A model generated the notes under the pieces. That model was given only the letters and a program-made list of their open reading frames with translations, ran no database searches and was not told where the DNA came from. A program made the position numbers and the translations under genes. From positions 20,550-84,549 of IMG/VR virus record IMGVR_UViG_3300035698_003810: 64,000 nucleotides of DNA. One strand, given 5' to 3'. The stretch comes from a virus. Within the stretch, counting starts at the first letter, position 1, and each line of letters starts with the position of its first letter. Below, one piece after another: positions 9,803 to 20,100 of this stretch.

Positions 9803-11581
9803 ATGTCAGTATATTATATAAATAAATTCAATAGTGTTGGTGGTATATATCCATATACACGACCAGAAGATGGCGCAAAAAATTTTTATGAGTTGGTGAA
9901 AAACCCAAACACAAAAGTTAATTATCAACATGGTGATAGTATTAGAGTGTATAATCCGTGTGGTGGTGGTATTTGTGAAGTTGATGACACGGCTAATGAT
10001 ATTGAATTCAATAAAGAAGTTTCAATACTTCCTCACTCACCAAATAATGGTGTTATCATAAAATTAAAAAGTGATGGACAAGGATTAAAATTTTATAGAG
10101 GTGCATCAAAATCTGTTATAAGTGGATTAAGATTTACAAAGGAAACATTTAATGGTGGTTCATTGATATATGGTGATGACGTTATATCTCTTTTGATAAC
10201 TGATTGTGAGTTTGTTGCATCAACGGTTACTAATAATGGTATTTCTATTAATTTGAATAATTGTCAACATGCATTAATTACTCGTTCATATATTGAAGCA
10301 CCGATATATTCACTTGGTTATGCTGTGACATTGGATAATTGTCATAATTGTACTGTATCATTTAATGGGATTAATTTGAATGCCGGAGCTGGTATTGGTG
10401 TTAATTGTATTACTAATGTAGAATCAGTTGGTAATTATATTGGTGCGAATGTTGTTTACAATATGGGTGCGGGGTCAATTGCTATTAATTTAGATGGAAA
10501 ATTTAATAGCACTGGTTTAATGTATAATGTACTACGTCTTGCTGGAACAAATTCATATGGTGTTATTGCCTCTATTCCTGTAAACTATGGTAATGATATT
10601 GGAATAAAAAATAATGTTTTTATTTTTGAAGAAGATTCAAGTGCATTGTTTGGATTATATATACCTGATTTTGGTGTTAATGCTACGTCAATGTATGATA
10701 TTACAAATAATATATTTTATAATGAAACTACTTCAAATATAAAATTTGCATATGCATTGAGTGTTAGTGTCGATGTAGGAAGAAGTGTGGTGAATTATAA
10801 TGTATTTGATAGATTCGATTCAAATAATATATATTTTTGGGGTGGTAATCCAAATACGCTATCAGCAATGGGAAGTAGAACATATACTGATATAGACCCA
10901 CAATTATTGTATTATTATGATGATTCACCACCACAACCATATTCAATCACTGCGGTAGAATCATATCAATGTTCTGCATCATCTCAAACTCTTGGTTTGG
11001 GGCATTACCATGAACACATTGGAATGTTTGGTCAATTTTATAATGTTGGATATCCATATTGTAATTTTATTGATACGGTGACACATGAACTTGGGTCGGT
11101 AAGATTGGAAGCTGATAGCGCACACTTTACGTTTTTTAATAGTACATTTACAGAATCAAAGGAAAATGTCAATTTAAATTATAGAAAATTTTATACGAGT
11201 GGTGACGTTTATGAAAATCAATATTCTTGGGAGTCAAGTGCAGCGGGTGATTTTCCATTCACATCACAGAATCATTTATATAATAAAGATTTAATATATG
11301 TAATAACAAATAAAGATGAGCTTGAACCGTTCGATGGTATCTTTTGTCCAGCTAATCCGGGGTATGATTTTAGTGCTTATTCTGGATATGAAACTGGAAT
11401 TTTTGGATTCTCAAGAGCAGAATATATAAATACTTGTATAAGTGAACCATGTATCATTATAGATGATATATACGCAGAATTTATATGGATTGATGAAATC
11501 AATGCAGCATATGTATTCCAAGATGCAATAAACCCACCGTGTGTTGATGATGCACCGGTTTCTGCACCTATGGAATATTAA
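9803..11581 (+). CDS. Right-handed beta-helix tail fibre/spike protein
   Basis: 592 residues. It starts SVYYINKFNSVGG, a common opening of phage beta-helix proteins. Residues about 90-300 show short repeats ending in Asn/Gly turns (for example ISINLNNCQHALITRSYIEA and VTLDNCHNCTVSFNGINL), the pattern of a parallel beta-helix of the pectate-lyase type. Such proteins bind or cut surface glycans. I see no clear catalytic pair, so binding is as likely as cleavage. The opening resembles that of the 485-residue protein at 15668, suggesting related anchoring. Confidence 0.65.
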   Translation: MSVYYINKFNSVGGIYPYTRPEDGAKNFYELVKNPNTKVNYQHGDSIRVYNPCGGGICEVDDTANDIEFNKEVSILPHSPNNGVIIKLKSDGQGLKFYRGASKSVISGLRFTKETFNGGSLIYGDDVISLLITDCEFVASTVTNNGISINLNNCQHALITRSYIEAPIYSLGYAVTLDNCHNCTVSFNGINLNAGAGIGVNCITNVESVGNYIGANVVYNMGAGSIAINLDGKFNSTGLMYNVLRLAGTNSYGVIASIPVNYGNDIGIKNNVFIFEEDSSALFGLYIPDFGVNATSMYDITNNIFYNETTSNIKFAYALSVSVDVGRSVVNYNVFDRFDSNNIYFWGGNPNTLSAMGSRTYTDIDPQLLYYYDDSPPQPYSITAVESYQCSASSQTLGLGHYHEHIGMFGQFYNVGYPYCNFIDTVTHELGSVRLEADSAHFTFFNSTFTESKENVNLNYRKFYTSGDVYENQYSWESSAAGDFPFTSQNHLYNKDLIYVITNKDELEPFDGIFCPANPGYDFSAYSGYETGIFGFSRAEYINTCISEPCIIIDDIYAEFIWIDEINAAYVFQDAINPPCVDDAPVSAPMEY

Positions 11582-11600
11582 ATTAACTGGAGGACTAATA

Positions 11601-13517
11601 ATGTCAACAAGTGCAACAAGACGAATTTTACATATAGCAACTGATAATCTTTCAGATTTGAAAGATAAACAATTTGGTAATGCATTAAGTGCATTTTCAT
11701 ATTACAAGACTCCAACTTTACCATCACATTGGGGTGCTAAAGATATATATAGTCAAGTGCAACATTTTGCATCATGGGATAAGAGTGTCGTATTTGACAA
11801 ATTATATCTTGGTGGGGATGGTGTATCGAATGGCCCGATAACAATAGCCCGTGGTGCATCTGATGATGAACCTGTGGAGGGTACAACAAGAGCGGATAAT
11901 TCTATTAATATTGGTAGGGGTTCTGGTATTAATATGGTAGACTCTGCTGGTCATATCAACATCGGTGATTTCACAGGTGCGGAGTCAAGAGGTGGTTCTG
12001 GTATATATGCTCAAAATGTTAATATTGGTTATTACACTGCTTTGTTTACAAATGGTCAAGGTAATGTTAACATTGGAAGCACGGTTGCACATCAGATGAT
12101 AGGTAATTATAATGTTTATGTTGGAATCAATGCCGGTATATACACGTCGGGGGATAGTAATTCTTTAATTGGAAATGGTGCTGCAAATTATTTTGATGGT
12201 AGCAATAATGTTGGTATTGGTAAAGATATTCTTTTTTATGCTAAAGGTAACAATAATGCGGCATTTGGTGAAGGGAGTCTGTCATTTTCAGATACAAATT
12301 ACACTGTGTCAATTGGGTATAGTGCTGGTTATTTTATGGAGTCTACATCTGGTTCGGTATTAATAGGGCGTGGTTCTGGTATGTATACATCAGGGAATTG
12401 TAATACTATTATTGGTGTTGATTCAGGTTCAACGGTATCTGGTGATGATAATTTAGTGATTGGTAGAGGTATGGGTTTTAATATTGTTGGTCAAGATAAT
12501 ATTTATGTTGGTAGAGATGGTGTGTTTGCTACAAGTGGTAGTGGAAATATTGTATTTGGACATGGAGCATTTGTTCCAGTTTTGCCTCAACCTGATGTTG
12601 GTAAAGTTAAACGTGAAACTTGTGTTGTTATTGGACGATACGCAGCGGAAGTAGTTTCTAACGATTCAATAGATTCTATTTGTATTGGGAACCATGCATG
12701 TGCATCTGCATCAACGATGGATAGAGTGGTTGGTATTGGTAAAGATGTATTTGGAAATGGTGGTGTAATAACTGACAATGTGGCAATAGGAACAAGTGCC
12801 GGATATTACTCATCTCATTATAATAGTGTTTTGGTTGGATTGAATGCTGGTGCTGAAGGTGGGCATATATCTGGGGAATTAATTGCTATTGGGTCAAGAG
12901 CCGGATACAAATCAAATTCATATAGAACGATTGCTATTGGTGAAGATGCCGGTGCAAATTGTCCTTCTGGCCTTGCTGTTGGTACATTCATTGGTAGTGA
13001 AGCAGGTAGATACGGACAAATGAATGACTGTTTGGCAATTGGGGAACAAGCCGGATATGGTGCCTCTGCGGTTGACAGTATGTTTATTGGTGAGCTTGCA
13101 GGAAAAAATTCTACTGGTGGGAATTGCGTTTTCATTGGTGAGACTGCCGGAGAAAATAATACTGAAAATAATAAATTTGCAATTACAAATGGAAGTGCCA
13201 TTTTATTGAGTGGTGACTTTACAACTAAAGAAGTTATTATTGACCACGTAAAATTTCCAAGAACTAATGAACCAACGGTTGTAGATGGACATGCATATAT
13301 ATTTGCATCAGCAGCTGGGGCATTTGGTTCACAAACAGAATTGTATGTTGAAGATAGTCAATCTAACATAACAAGAATTTCTCCCCATAATGATGAAGGG
13401 GATTGGGAATATTTTTCTCGTAATAGAAATACAGGAAAAACAATTAAAATTAATATGGAAAAATTTATCCGTAAGATGGAAGATTTTACTGGTGAAAAAT
13501 TTATAGAGGAATTATAA
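11601..13517 (+). CDS. Trimeric-adhesin-like fibre with YadA-head-type repeats
   Basis: The chosen ATG follows GGAGG by 8 bases; a longer frame upstream overlaps the preceding gene and has no such site. Residues about 95-510 are built of many repeats of roughly 14-24 residues with the core 'x-IG-x-x-AG', for example AIGEDAGANC, FIGETAGEN and LIGRGSGMYT. This is the pattern of left-handed beta-roll heads of YadA-type trimeric adhesins. The C-terminal 60 residues (RISPHNDEGDWEYFSRN, then KFIRKMEDFTGEKFIEEL) form a separate cap that I recognise from other phage and marine repeat proteins. It is likely a receptor-binding fibre. Confidence 0.7.
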   Translation: MSTSATRRILHIATDNLSDLKDKQFGNALSAFSYYKTPTLPSHWGAKDIYSQVQHFASWDKSVVFDKLYLGGDGVSNGPITIARGASDDEPVEGTTRADNSINIGRGSGINMVDSAGHINIGDFTGAESRGGSGIYAQNVNIGYYTALFTNGQGNVNIGSTVAHQMIGNYNVYVGINAGIYTSGDSNSLIGNGAANYFDGSNNVGIGKDILFYAKGNNNAAFGEGSLSFSDTNYTVSIGYSAGYFMESTSGSVLIGRGSGMYTSGNCNTIIGVDSGSTVSGDDNLVIGRGMGFNIVGQDNIYVGRDGVFATSGSGNIVFGHGAFVPVLPQPDVGKVKRETCVVIGRYAAEVVSNDSIDSICIGNHACASASTMDRVVGIGKDVFGNGGVITDNVAIGTSAGYYSSHYNSVLVGLNAGAEGGHISGELIAIGSRAGYKSNSYRTIAIGEDAGANCPSGLAVGTFIGSEAGRYGQMNDCLAIGEQAGYGASAVDSMFIGELAGKNSTGGNCVFIGETAGENNTENNKFAITNGSAILLSGDFTTKEVIIDHVKFPRTNEPTVVDGHAYIFASAAGAFGSQTELYVEDSQSNITRISPHNDEGDWEYFSRNRNTGKTIKINMEKFIRKMEDFTGEKFIEEL

Positions 13518-13966
13518 TGGCTGGTTTAATTGATGATAAAGATAAAAATAGATTTACAAGACAATTGGAGATAAATCCAAGTGGTACTAACGGATTGTAT
13601 TTTATGTTATCTGCTGGAGATACATACGGTGCTGATATTTATGGGGATGTTCAAATATTTTCATTTGTTAGTATTAATTCAGTAGCTATAGCCGTTGGCA
13701 GTAGATATGAAGGTGGTTCATACTTTTTAAGTGCTAATGGGCAATTGACTAATAGTGATTTTGGTACGACAAGTGCATCTGTACATGAGAATGGTTCGCA
13801 GTTAACAGTAACGGTTCAATCATATAGTATGTATGGTATTATGGAAATTTTATTTACAAATGCTAATGCGACTGATATTATGACGGTGGTTACTAATATA
13901 GAATTTCAAAATGTTATGTATGATGCTTACATGGTTGAAGTTCCAGACCCACCATCATTACCATAG
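13517..13966 (+). CDS. Small fibre-tip-like protein, paralogue 1 of 3
   Basis: 149 residues, function not recognised. It begins MAGLIDDKDKNRFTRQ; the I/V-D-D...RFT opening is shared by the next two proteins, after which they diverge. The body is beta-rich with alternating Thr/Val/Ser and could be a jelly-roll. Its start overlaps the stop of the YadA-like fibre gene, so the two are probably co-translated. Likely a small accessory or tip subunit of the tail fibre. No enzyme motif is seen. Confidence 0.6.
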   Translation: MAGLIDDKDKNRFTRQLEINPSGTNGLYFMLSAGDTYGADIYGDVQIFSFVSINSVAIAVGSRYEGGSYFLSANGQLTNSDFGTTSASVHENGSQLTVTVQSYSMYGIMEILFTNANATDIMTVVTNIEFQNVMYDAYMVEVPDPPSLP

Positions 13967-13974
13967 GAGAAATA

Positions 13975-14394
13975 ATGGCAATAGGAAGTCGTATAGATGA
14001 TATATTATTGAGTAGATTTACAAAGAGAATGGCGATAGCAAATGCATCGGCATATACTCTTACATTTACTAATACATGGGGATTCACAACGTGGGCTGCT
14101 GGTGTTGAGGTGAAAGTTGCTTTACATAGACCAAGTGTTAGTGCTACAAATCTTGGTTCTTATTGGATTGGTGGTACATTTGTTATTAGTGGTGGTGTTT
14201 TTATAGAATCTGATATTACAATAAGAAGAGAAAGTTGTACATTGAGTGGTGATTTTGATGCAATTTTTGCTGTGAATAGTACTGATAACAAATCAATAGA
14301 TATTGCATTGACAAATGGTGGTGCTGATTGTAGTGCCGTGTGTAATGTAGAATTTTATACAGCTTATGGATATACTATAAGCGCATCACCATAG
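13975..14394 (+). CDS. Small fibre-tip-like protein, paralogue 2 of 3
   Basis: 139 residues. The opening SRIDDILLSRFTKRMAI is related to the openings of the flanking paralogues. The rest is beta-rich, with an Asn/Thr/Gly-rich end (SIDIALTNGGADCSAVCNVE) that lines up with the matching part of paralogue 1 (MEILFTNANATDIMTVVTNI). A GGAGA site lies just before the start. Serial duplication followed by divergence is the simplest reading; the role is probably as for its neighbours. Confidence 0.6.
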   Translation: MAIGSRIDDILLSRFTKRMAIANASAYTLTFTNTWGFTTWAAGVEVKVALHRPSVSATNLGSYWIGGTFVISGGVFIESDITIRRESCTLSGDFDAIFAVNSTDNKSIDIALTNGGADCSAVCNVEFYTAYGYTISASP

Positions 14395-14403
14395 GAGAAA
14401 ATA

Positions 14404-14808
14404 ATGCCTAAATATGTAGATGATATGAAGAAGAATAGATTTACAATTGCAGCTAATGGGTTACCTGTTGGTAGTACATATTATAAATTTGACCACAAAA
14501 GTGGACAATCGGTATATCGTGGTGCAATGATGGTAACTATGACATCTCTTGATAATTCACAAATATCAAACATGGGATGTGTTAGAGTTATAAATACATT
14601 TGAGGTTGATGCTGGAGTTTTACAAAATGTAGGTGCATTTGTTCCGGTTTATACTAATGGTGCCGTTGGTCTTACACTTGCTATGGGTATTGTTACTAAC
14701 GATTTAGCAATACAAGTATTTAATGATGGTATTATACGAGATATTATATTGAATTTTGAATTTTTAATGCCTGATGATGATTTTATGATATTTACAGGAG
14801 CTGTTTAA
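14404..14808 (+). CDS. Small fibre-tip-like protein, paralogue 3 of 3
   Basis: 134 residues. It opens PKYVDDMKKNRFTIAANG, the same V/I-D-D...RFT start as the two proteins before it. The C-terminal pattern (LAIQVFNDGIIRDIILNFEF) matches theirs in spacing. It is preceded by a GGAGA ribosome site. Together the three could form a hetero-oligomer or alternative tips. Nothing points to catalysis. Confidence 0.6.
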   Translation: MPKYVDDMKKNRFTIAANGLPVGSTYYKFDHKSGQSVYRGAMMVTMTSLDNSQISNMGCVRVINTFEVDAGVLQNVGAFVPVYTNGAVGLTLAMGIVTNDLAIQVFNDGIIRDIILNFEFLMPDDDFMIFTGAV

Positions 14809-14825
14809 ATTGAAAGGAATTAATT

Positions 14826-15668
14826 ATGGAAATTGATATTAAAGAATTGAGAAGTCGTGATATAAAAAAAAGAGAAAAAAATATTAAAGATATTGAGACA
14901 TTTAAAAAATATGATATTAAAATATTGACACCATTTTATAATGTGATTGATACAAAGACTGAAAGGGCAATTTTAAAATTATTAGATTCAAAGACATTGA
15001 ATTGTGCATGGTTATCATTACAAGGTACAGCGATTGCATATATTAGAAATAAACTTGTTAATGATGGTAACTCAGATTTACAATATCAGAAATTAAATGA
15101 TGGGTTTACTCATTATTTATTTATAGATTCAGATACAGTTGTTAATGAAAATACAGTTAAAAAATTATTATCATATGATTTGGATATAGTTGCCGGAGCA
15201 TATGTTAGTAGAGAATCTGAACACTGTTATGTTGGTGGACATTTTAAATATGAAGATGATAATATAATTGATTTTGTAAATATAGAAAAAACAACTAAAG
15301 GCTTAATTGAAGTTGATTGGATTGGTGCAGGATGTTTACTTATAAAGAAAGAAGTATTTGAAAATCTTCCATATCCTTGGTTTCATTACCCTATTATTGA
15401 AAAAATGTATAATGGGGAAAAACACACACAAATGGTATTTGAAGATGTGGGTTTTTCAATGTTAGCAAAAAAGTATGGTTATAAAATTTTTATGGATTGT
15501 GATGTTGAAGTAACACATTATGCAAGAAACTATCAAAGAGAAAATGTAACAGATTTTGAATTGCTATTTACAAATGTTAGTGATGATATGAATAAGGTAT
15601 TTCAATTAATGAGAATGATGAGTTATAGAATAAATGATTTGGAAAAAAAGAAAGAGGACGATAAATAA
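14826..15668 (+). CDS. GT-A-fold glycosyltransferase inside the fibre operon
   Basis: 280 residues. After a charged N-terminal helix (1-30) comes a GT-A pattern. KILTPFYNV is at 32-40. The DSD triad (101-103, in LFIDSDT) binds the metal and sugar nucleotide. VDWIGAGCLLIKKEVF is at about 161-176. FEDVGF (about 200) and a late His (VTHYAR) complete the active site. The protein is cytoplasmic, with no membrane segment. Placed between fibre genes, it may glycosylate a fibre protein or modify host glycans; the target is not shown by the sequence. Confidence 0.75.
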   Translation: MEIDIKELRSRDIKKREKNIKDIETFKKYDIKILTPFYNVIDTKTERAILKLLDSKTLNCAWLSLQGTAIAYIRNKLVNDGNSDLQYQKLNDGFTHYLFIDSDTVVNENTVKKLLSYDLDIVAGAYVSRESEHCYVGGHFKYEDDNIIDFVNIEKTTKGLIEVDWIGAGCLLIKKEVFENLPYPWFHYPIIEKMYNGEKHTQMVFEDVGFSMLAKKYGYKIFMDCDVEVTHYARNYQRENVTDFELLFTNVSDDMNKVFQLMRMMSYRINDLEKKKEDDK

Positions 15669-17125
15669 TGTCAACTTATTATGTAAATATAAGCAACGCA
15701 ATTGCAATTGGTGATGGTTCAATTGGTTCACCATTAAATTATAATCAGTTAGTAAACTTTTTTAATCCTGAGTATATAATTGGTGGTGAGGTTATTGCAA
15801 CGTCTGCTCAAGCTGGTGATGTTATAAAAGTTAAAGGTTCAAAAACTGAAGATTATGCACCGTCTGATAATACTTATGTTGATATGTTTGTTAGTTTTCA
15901 TGAATCATTGAGTGGTTCTTTTAGTATTGAAGGGTGGGATGTACTAACAGAAGGTTCTCCAATTTTATATAATGAGGAGACTCAATTTAGTTTATTTGGT
16001 AGAGCAAATGAGTATAAAACAAGTGCGATTGATTCAACATTAGATATAACATTAAAAAATATCATAGTTGATAATTATGGTATTAATGACGGAGGTACAT
16101 TTTCCGTATCATTATTTGATTATGGGTGGGCTTCACCAAGTAGACAAATTAATATTGATTTTAAAACTGTTGCAATTAAAACTAATACACTCGGTCAATT
16201 TCATTTATCTGAAACTGCCGTTGGGACGAGCGGGTATTCTAATGTGAGTTTTTATGGGTGTACATTAGATTGTGATGATATGACTCAATTTAGTAGAATT
16301 AATACATTTGGGTTATATGATTGTATTTTATTACATGATAGTATGACTTTAGATTTACAATCATATTCTACACTTAAAGCATCAAATAATTTAACGACAT
16401 TAGCAAGTTATACATCATATGTTGGTTCACCGGGTGATGTATCTCAATATATAGCACCTACATTTAATGATAGTTTGATAAGTTATTCTGTTGAGTCAAA
16501 TGCCGCAAATCAAATTGCGTATTATCAAAATAAAACAACATTAGAATATTCAAATTTTAATATACCCGAAGGTGGAGCAACAGATACATTTAGAACAACA
16601 AATGATTATGCAACGGGTTTGTTTGGTGAGACTCGTGTTGCTTATGGTGCATATGTATTTGAAATCACAGTAAGTGATTTTGGGAAAGGTCATATCGGTT
16701 CATTTTATTTTGGTGGTGACTTTGAAAATGTTATAGTAACGGTTGACCCCGGAATAATTGAATTTAATCCTGTAACCTGTGCCGGTGTAAATACATCTGG
16801 TCTTGGTGCATCAATTATCAATCTTGTTGTTCCCAGTATTAGAACATTTGGTTTTAATTCATTTCCATTTGATTTTAGTGGAACACCTGTTGAAGGTGCA
16901 TCACCATTGTATGTTAAATACCACGTTTACAATTACGAACCAAGGGGGCAATTTGCTGGTAGATGGGAAGCATATGAATTCAGATGGTGGTTTGATTATG
17001 ATACATCTGGTGGAACAACTGATTATATTGCATATGCTGTAGATAAAGTAAATTGGTTATATTGTGGTGTTTATGGGCAAACATATGATGTTCGTTGTTG
17101 TGTAATGTATAGACCTATAGAATAA
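15668..17125 (+). CDS. Tail fibre/spike protein of unknown fold (485 aa)
   Basis: It begins STYYVNISNAIAIGDGS..PL, a start common to phage beta-helix spikes and similar to the protein at 9803. Residues 120-260 have Asn-turn repeats fitting a short beta-helix. The C-terminal 160 residues are Tyr/Trp-rich (WEAYEFRWWFDYD) and look like a separate binding domain. The start codon overlaps the stop of the glycosyltransferase, so the two are made together. Likely an adhesin; the receptor is unknown. Confidence 0.55.
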   Translation: MSTYYVNISNAIAIGDGSIGSPLNYNQLVNFFNPEYIIGGEVIATSAQAGDVIKVKGSKTEDYAPSDNTYVDMFVSFHESLSGSFSIEGWDVLTEGSPILYNEETQFSLFGRANEYKTSAIDSTLDITLKNIIVDNYGINDGGTFSVSLFDYGWASPSRQINIDFKTVAIKTNTLGQFHLSETAVGTSGYSNVSFYGCTLDCDDMTQFSRINTFGLYDCILLHDSMTLDLQSYSTLKASNNLTTLASYTSYVGSPGDVSQYIAPTFNDSLISYSVESNAANQIAYYQNKTTLEYSNFNIPEGGATDTFRTTNDYATGLFGETRVAYGAYVFEITVSDFGKGHIGSFYFGGDFENVIVTVDPGIIEFNPVTCAGVNTSGLGASIINLVVPSIRTFGFNSFPFDFSGTPVEGASPLYVKYHVYNYEPRGQFAGRWEAYEFRWWFDYDTSGGTTDYIAYAVDKVNWLYCGVYGQTYDVRCCVMYRPIE

Positions 17126-17126
17126 A

Positions 17127-17134
17127 TATAAATA
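17127..17134 (+). promoter_or_regulatory. T4-type late promoter box (TATAAATA)
   Basis: An exact octamer just after the stop of the preceding gene and 32 bases before the 1432-residue tail gene. The position suits a late transcript with a leader of about 25 bases and a GGAG site. Confidence 0.6.
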
Positions 17135-17165
17135 ATTAAAAAGATGATTAATTTTTGGAGTATAA

Positions 17166-20100
17166 ATGGCTAATTTTTTTGAAGATTTTGTTGCATCAAC
17201 TGGAAATTTTTTCTATGCTGCACAGGTTGGATACCCATCATACCGATATTGGTATATCGATTATGTTAAGTTAATACCAACTGATGCTGTTGCATATCAA
17301 CCGGGATTCCTTCTTGTTGAAACACAACCAGAATTGAATGGTAGCTTGTCGGCTTCATATGTAAATCTTGACCCATATAATGGTTGTGATAACTTTATAA
17401 TTATTAGATATCAAAGTCCAACTGAATTTATGGGTTTGCGTGTTAATCCGGGGACTCTTGACCAAAAGGGAATTTATGTTTCTCATTCTAACCCAAGTGA
17501 ATGGCAGGGTGAGGGTAATGCATTATCTCAAGGTGATACAAAACTTAATCTTATAAACTCAGCAGGTGTTGCGATTAGTGCTGAAACGTGGCCTAATAAA
17601 ACTGCGTTTCCTCTTGATGGTTTAATTACAGTTGATATTACAAGTAATAATAATTATTCTCTTGAATGGTGGGATTCAGACCACACAATATTATATGCCT
17701 CTGCTACATTTATTGATAACCATATTATATCATCGGCAGGACACCACGGGTTCTTCCACACTACAAAATGGGATGCAAACATTGACGGGTGGGATTATAT
17801 CATGTGGGTTGATGGTGTATCTGCGGTTACACCACCGACAATAGAATCATTCAGTGCAACTGATTATGTAATAACTGATGGAGATAGTACTACTTTAGGG
17901 TGGTTTGTTTTAAGTGGTGATAATGATACAATAGTTACGATTGACAATGGGGTTGGTGATGTAGATTTATTTGGAACATCAGCTATAACTCCGGGGCTTG
18001 GTAGCCACACATATACAATATCAGCTTATAATGATGGTGGTTCAGTAAGTGCAGATTTTGGTTTGACAGTACTGGCAAATGCACCGACAATTGAGATATT
18101 TTCTGCATCTAATACTCCAGTGTCTGCTGGAGAAAATTCAACATTGGGGTGGATTACATCTGGTTCTTCTGTATCAGCTTTCATTGATAATGGTGTTGGT
18201 TGGATAACTCCTATTTGGGAAGTTAGTGCAGGTACGTATGAAGTTTCTGCATTGACAGCAACAACAACATACACAATGTCAGCGTTTGATGTTAGTGATA
18301 ACTTTGTTACCGACTCAACAACAGTTGAAGTTACTCCACCAATAATATCAGTATTTTCTGCCGACACACCAATATCTGCTGGTGGTAATTCAACATTGAC
18401 ATGGGAGACATCGGGTAGTTCTGTATCAGCATTTATTGATAATGATATTGGTTGGGTGACTCCAGTTAGTGCAGGTACATATGAAGTTTCTGCATTAACA
18501 GCAACAACAATATACACATTGTCAGCATTTGATTTTGTTGGTAATTATGTAACAGACACTGCATTGGTTGTGGTGTCAGCGGTACCACAAATAGTTGGTG
18601 GTACATTTTCGGCAACACCAAATCCAGTTTGTTCAGGGTCTGATTATTTAATTAGTTGGGAAACATTGGGAGCAACATCAGCATTCATTGATAATGGTGT
18701 TGGTTGGATTGCTTCATCTGCTGTAACTTCTGGTTCATATGGAACATCAGCTTCACTACCGACAACATATTCATTGTCTGCGTGGAATGACCTTGGAAAT
18801 ATTACAAGTGCGAGTTATATTCAACAGGTTTATTATAGAGACCCTGTTGCAGATGCAGGAAGTGATTTAGTATTTTCTGCAACGGATACCAGTGGGGTAT
18901 CGGTAACATTTAATTCAAGTGCCAGTTATGACCCTGATGGTCAAGCTATTGCAACATATTTATGGACATCAGCAGGTACGGTAATATCAACATCAGAATA
19001 TTTTACTCTTGTATTATCTGCTGGAGACTATGTATTTGATTTATTGATTACCGATGGATGTAATCAATCGGGAACTGATAGTGTAAGTGCTTCTGTTGTG
19101 AATTTAATTCCTCCGGTTGCTATTGCAAGTGCAACTCCATATTTTGTAAATGCTGGTGAAAGTTTTATTTTATCTGGTCAAGATAGTTATGACCCCGACG
19201 GAGCAATAGATAGTTACTTATGGGATTTAAGCGGAACATTCCTTTCAGCGACTGACGTAGCGGTACACACACAAAATACAGTGGGTGATTATACATATAC
19301 ATTGACAGTAACAGACACAAGTGGATTATCTGCTTCTGATACAACGTTAGTTCATGTGAATGGTATATACGCTCCAAGTGCTAATGCTGGTGACGACCAA
19401 TCACATTGTATGGTTTCTGGTGATTCGGTGGATGTAACACTTAATGGTAGTGATAGTTTTCCTTCTGAAACTGGTGGTACAATAGTTTGGTATGAGTGGG
19501 AATTAAGTGCGTTTGGTGTGTCTAATGTATCTGCCGATGTATCTGCGGTATATGAGATTTCAGCAACTGTAAGTGATGTTTCTGCATTTGGTACATATGA
19601 AGTTGGTTTGGTAGTTTCGGCATCAAATGGTATTATTGATAATGACATAATGAGTGTAACTATTAATCGTCAAGCAATTGTATCTGCTGGTGATGACCAA
19701 ACACATAATCTATCGTGTAGTGCTTCATTTATTAATATTGGGTTAAGTGGCAGCTCTGATTTATCTGGTACGTATATTTGGTATTTTAAAGATGGTGAAG
19801 TCACACAACAAGGACAAAATGTTACAAGAGAATATTCAGTAGGAACATACAGTGCCGGATTAGAAATTGTAACAACAGCAGCCAATGGTGCTGTATGTAC
19901 ATCAGACCAAGATATTATTAATATTGTTATAAGTGCCAACCCAATGTCAATTGAAACATTTGAGTTTAGCCCTAATTTTATAAATGGAACGTCTGCATAT
20001 GTGTGGACAACATTGTCATGGGAAACATCTGGTGCAGTAAGTGCAACTATTGATAATAATGTTGGGTGGTTAGATACATCAGCAATTAGTGCGGGTAGCA

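Noticed and set aside
11900-13170. Possible CRISPR-like or tandem DNA repeat in the fibre gene
   Set aside because: The repeats are protein-level (IG-x-x-AG) with varied DNA and no spacer structure.
12818-13201. Antisense frame opposite the YadA-like repeats
   Set aside because: Same reason: repeats GGT/GCN on the sense strand read as Pro/Ala on the other strand.
18026-18517. Long antisense frame opposite the Ig repeats
   Set aside because: It mirrors the repeat structure of the sense gene and shows no start signal; open only because of repeat codon use.
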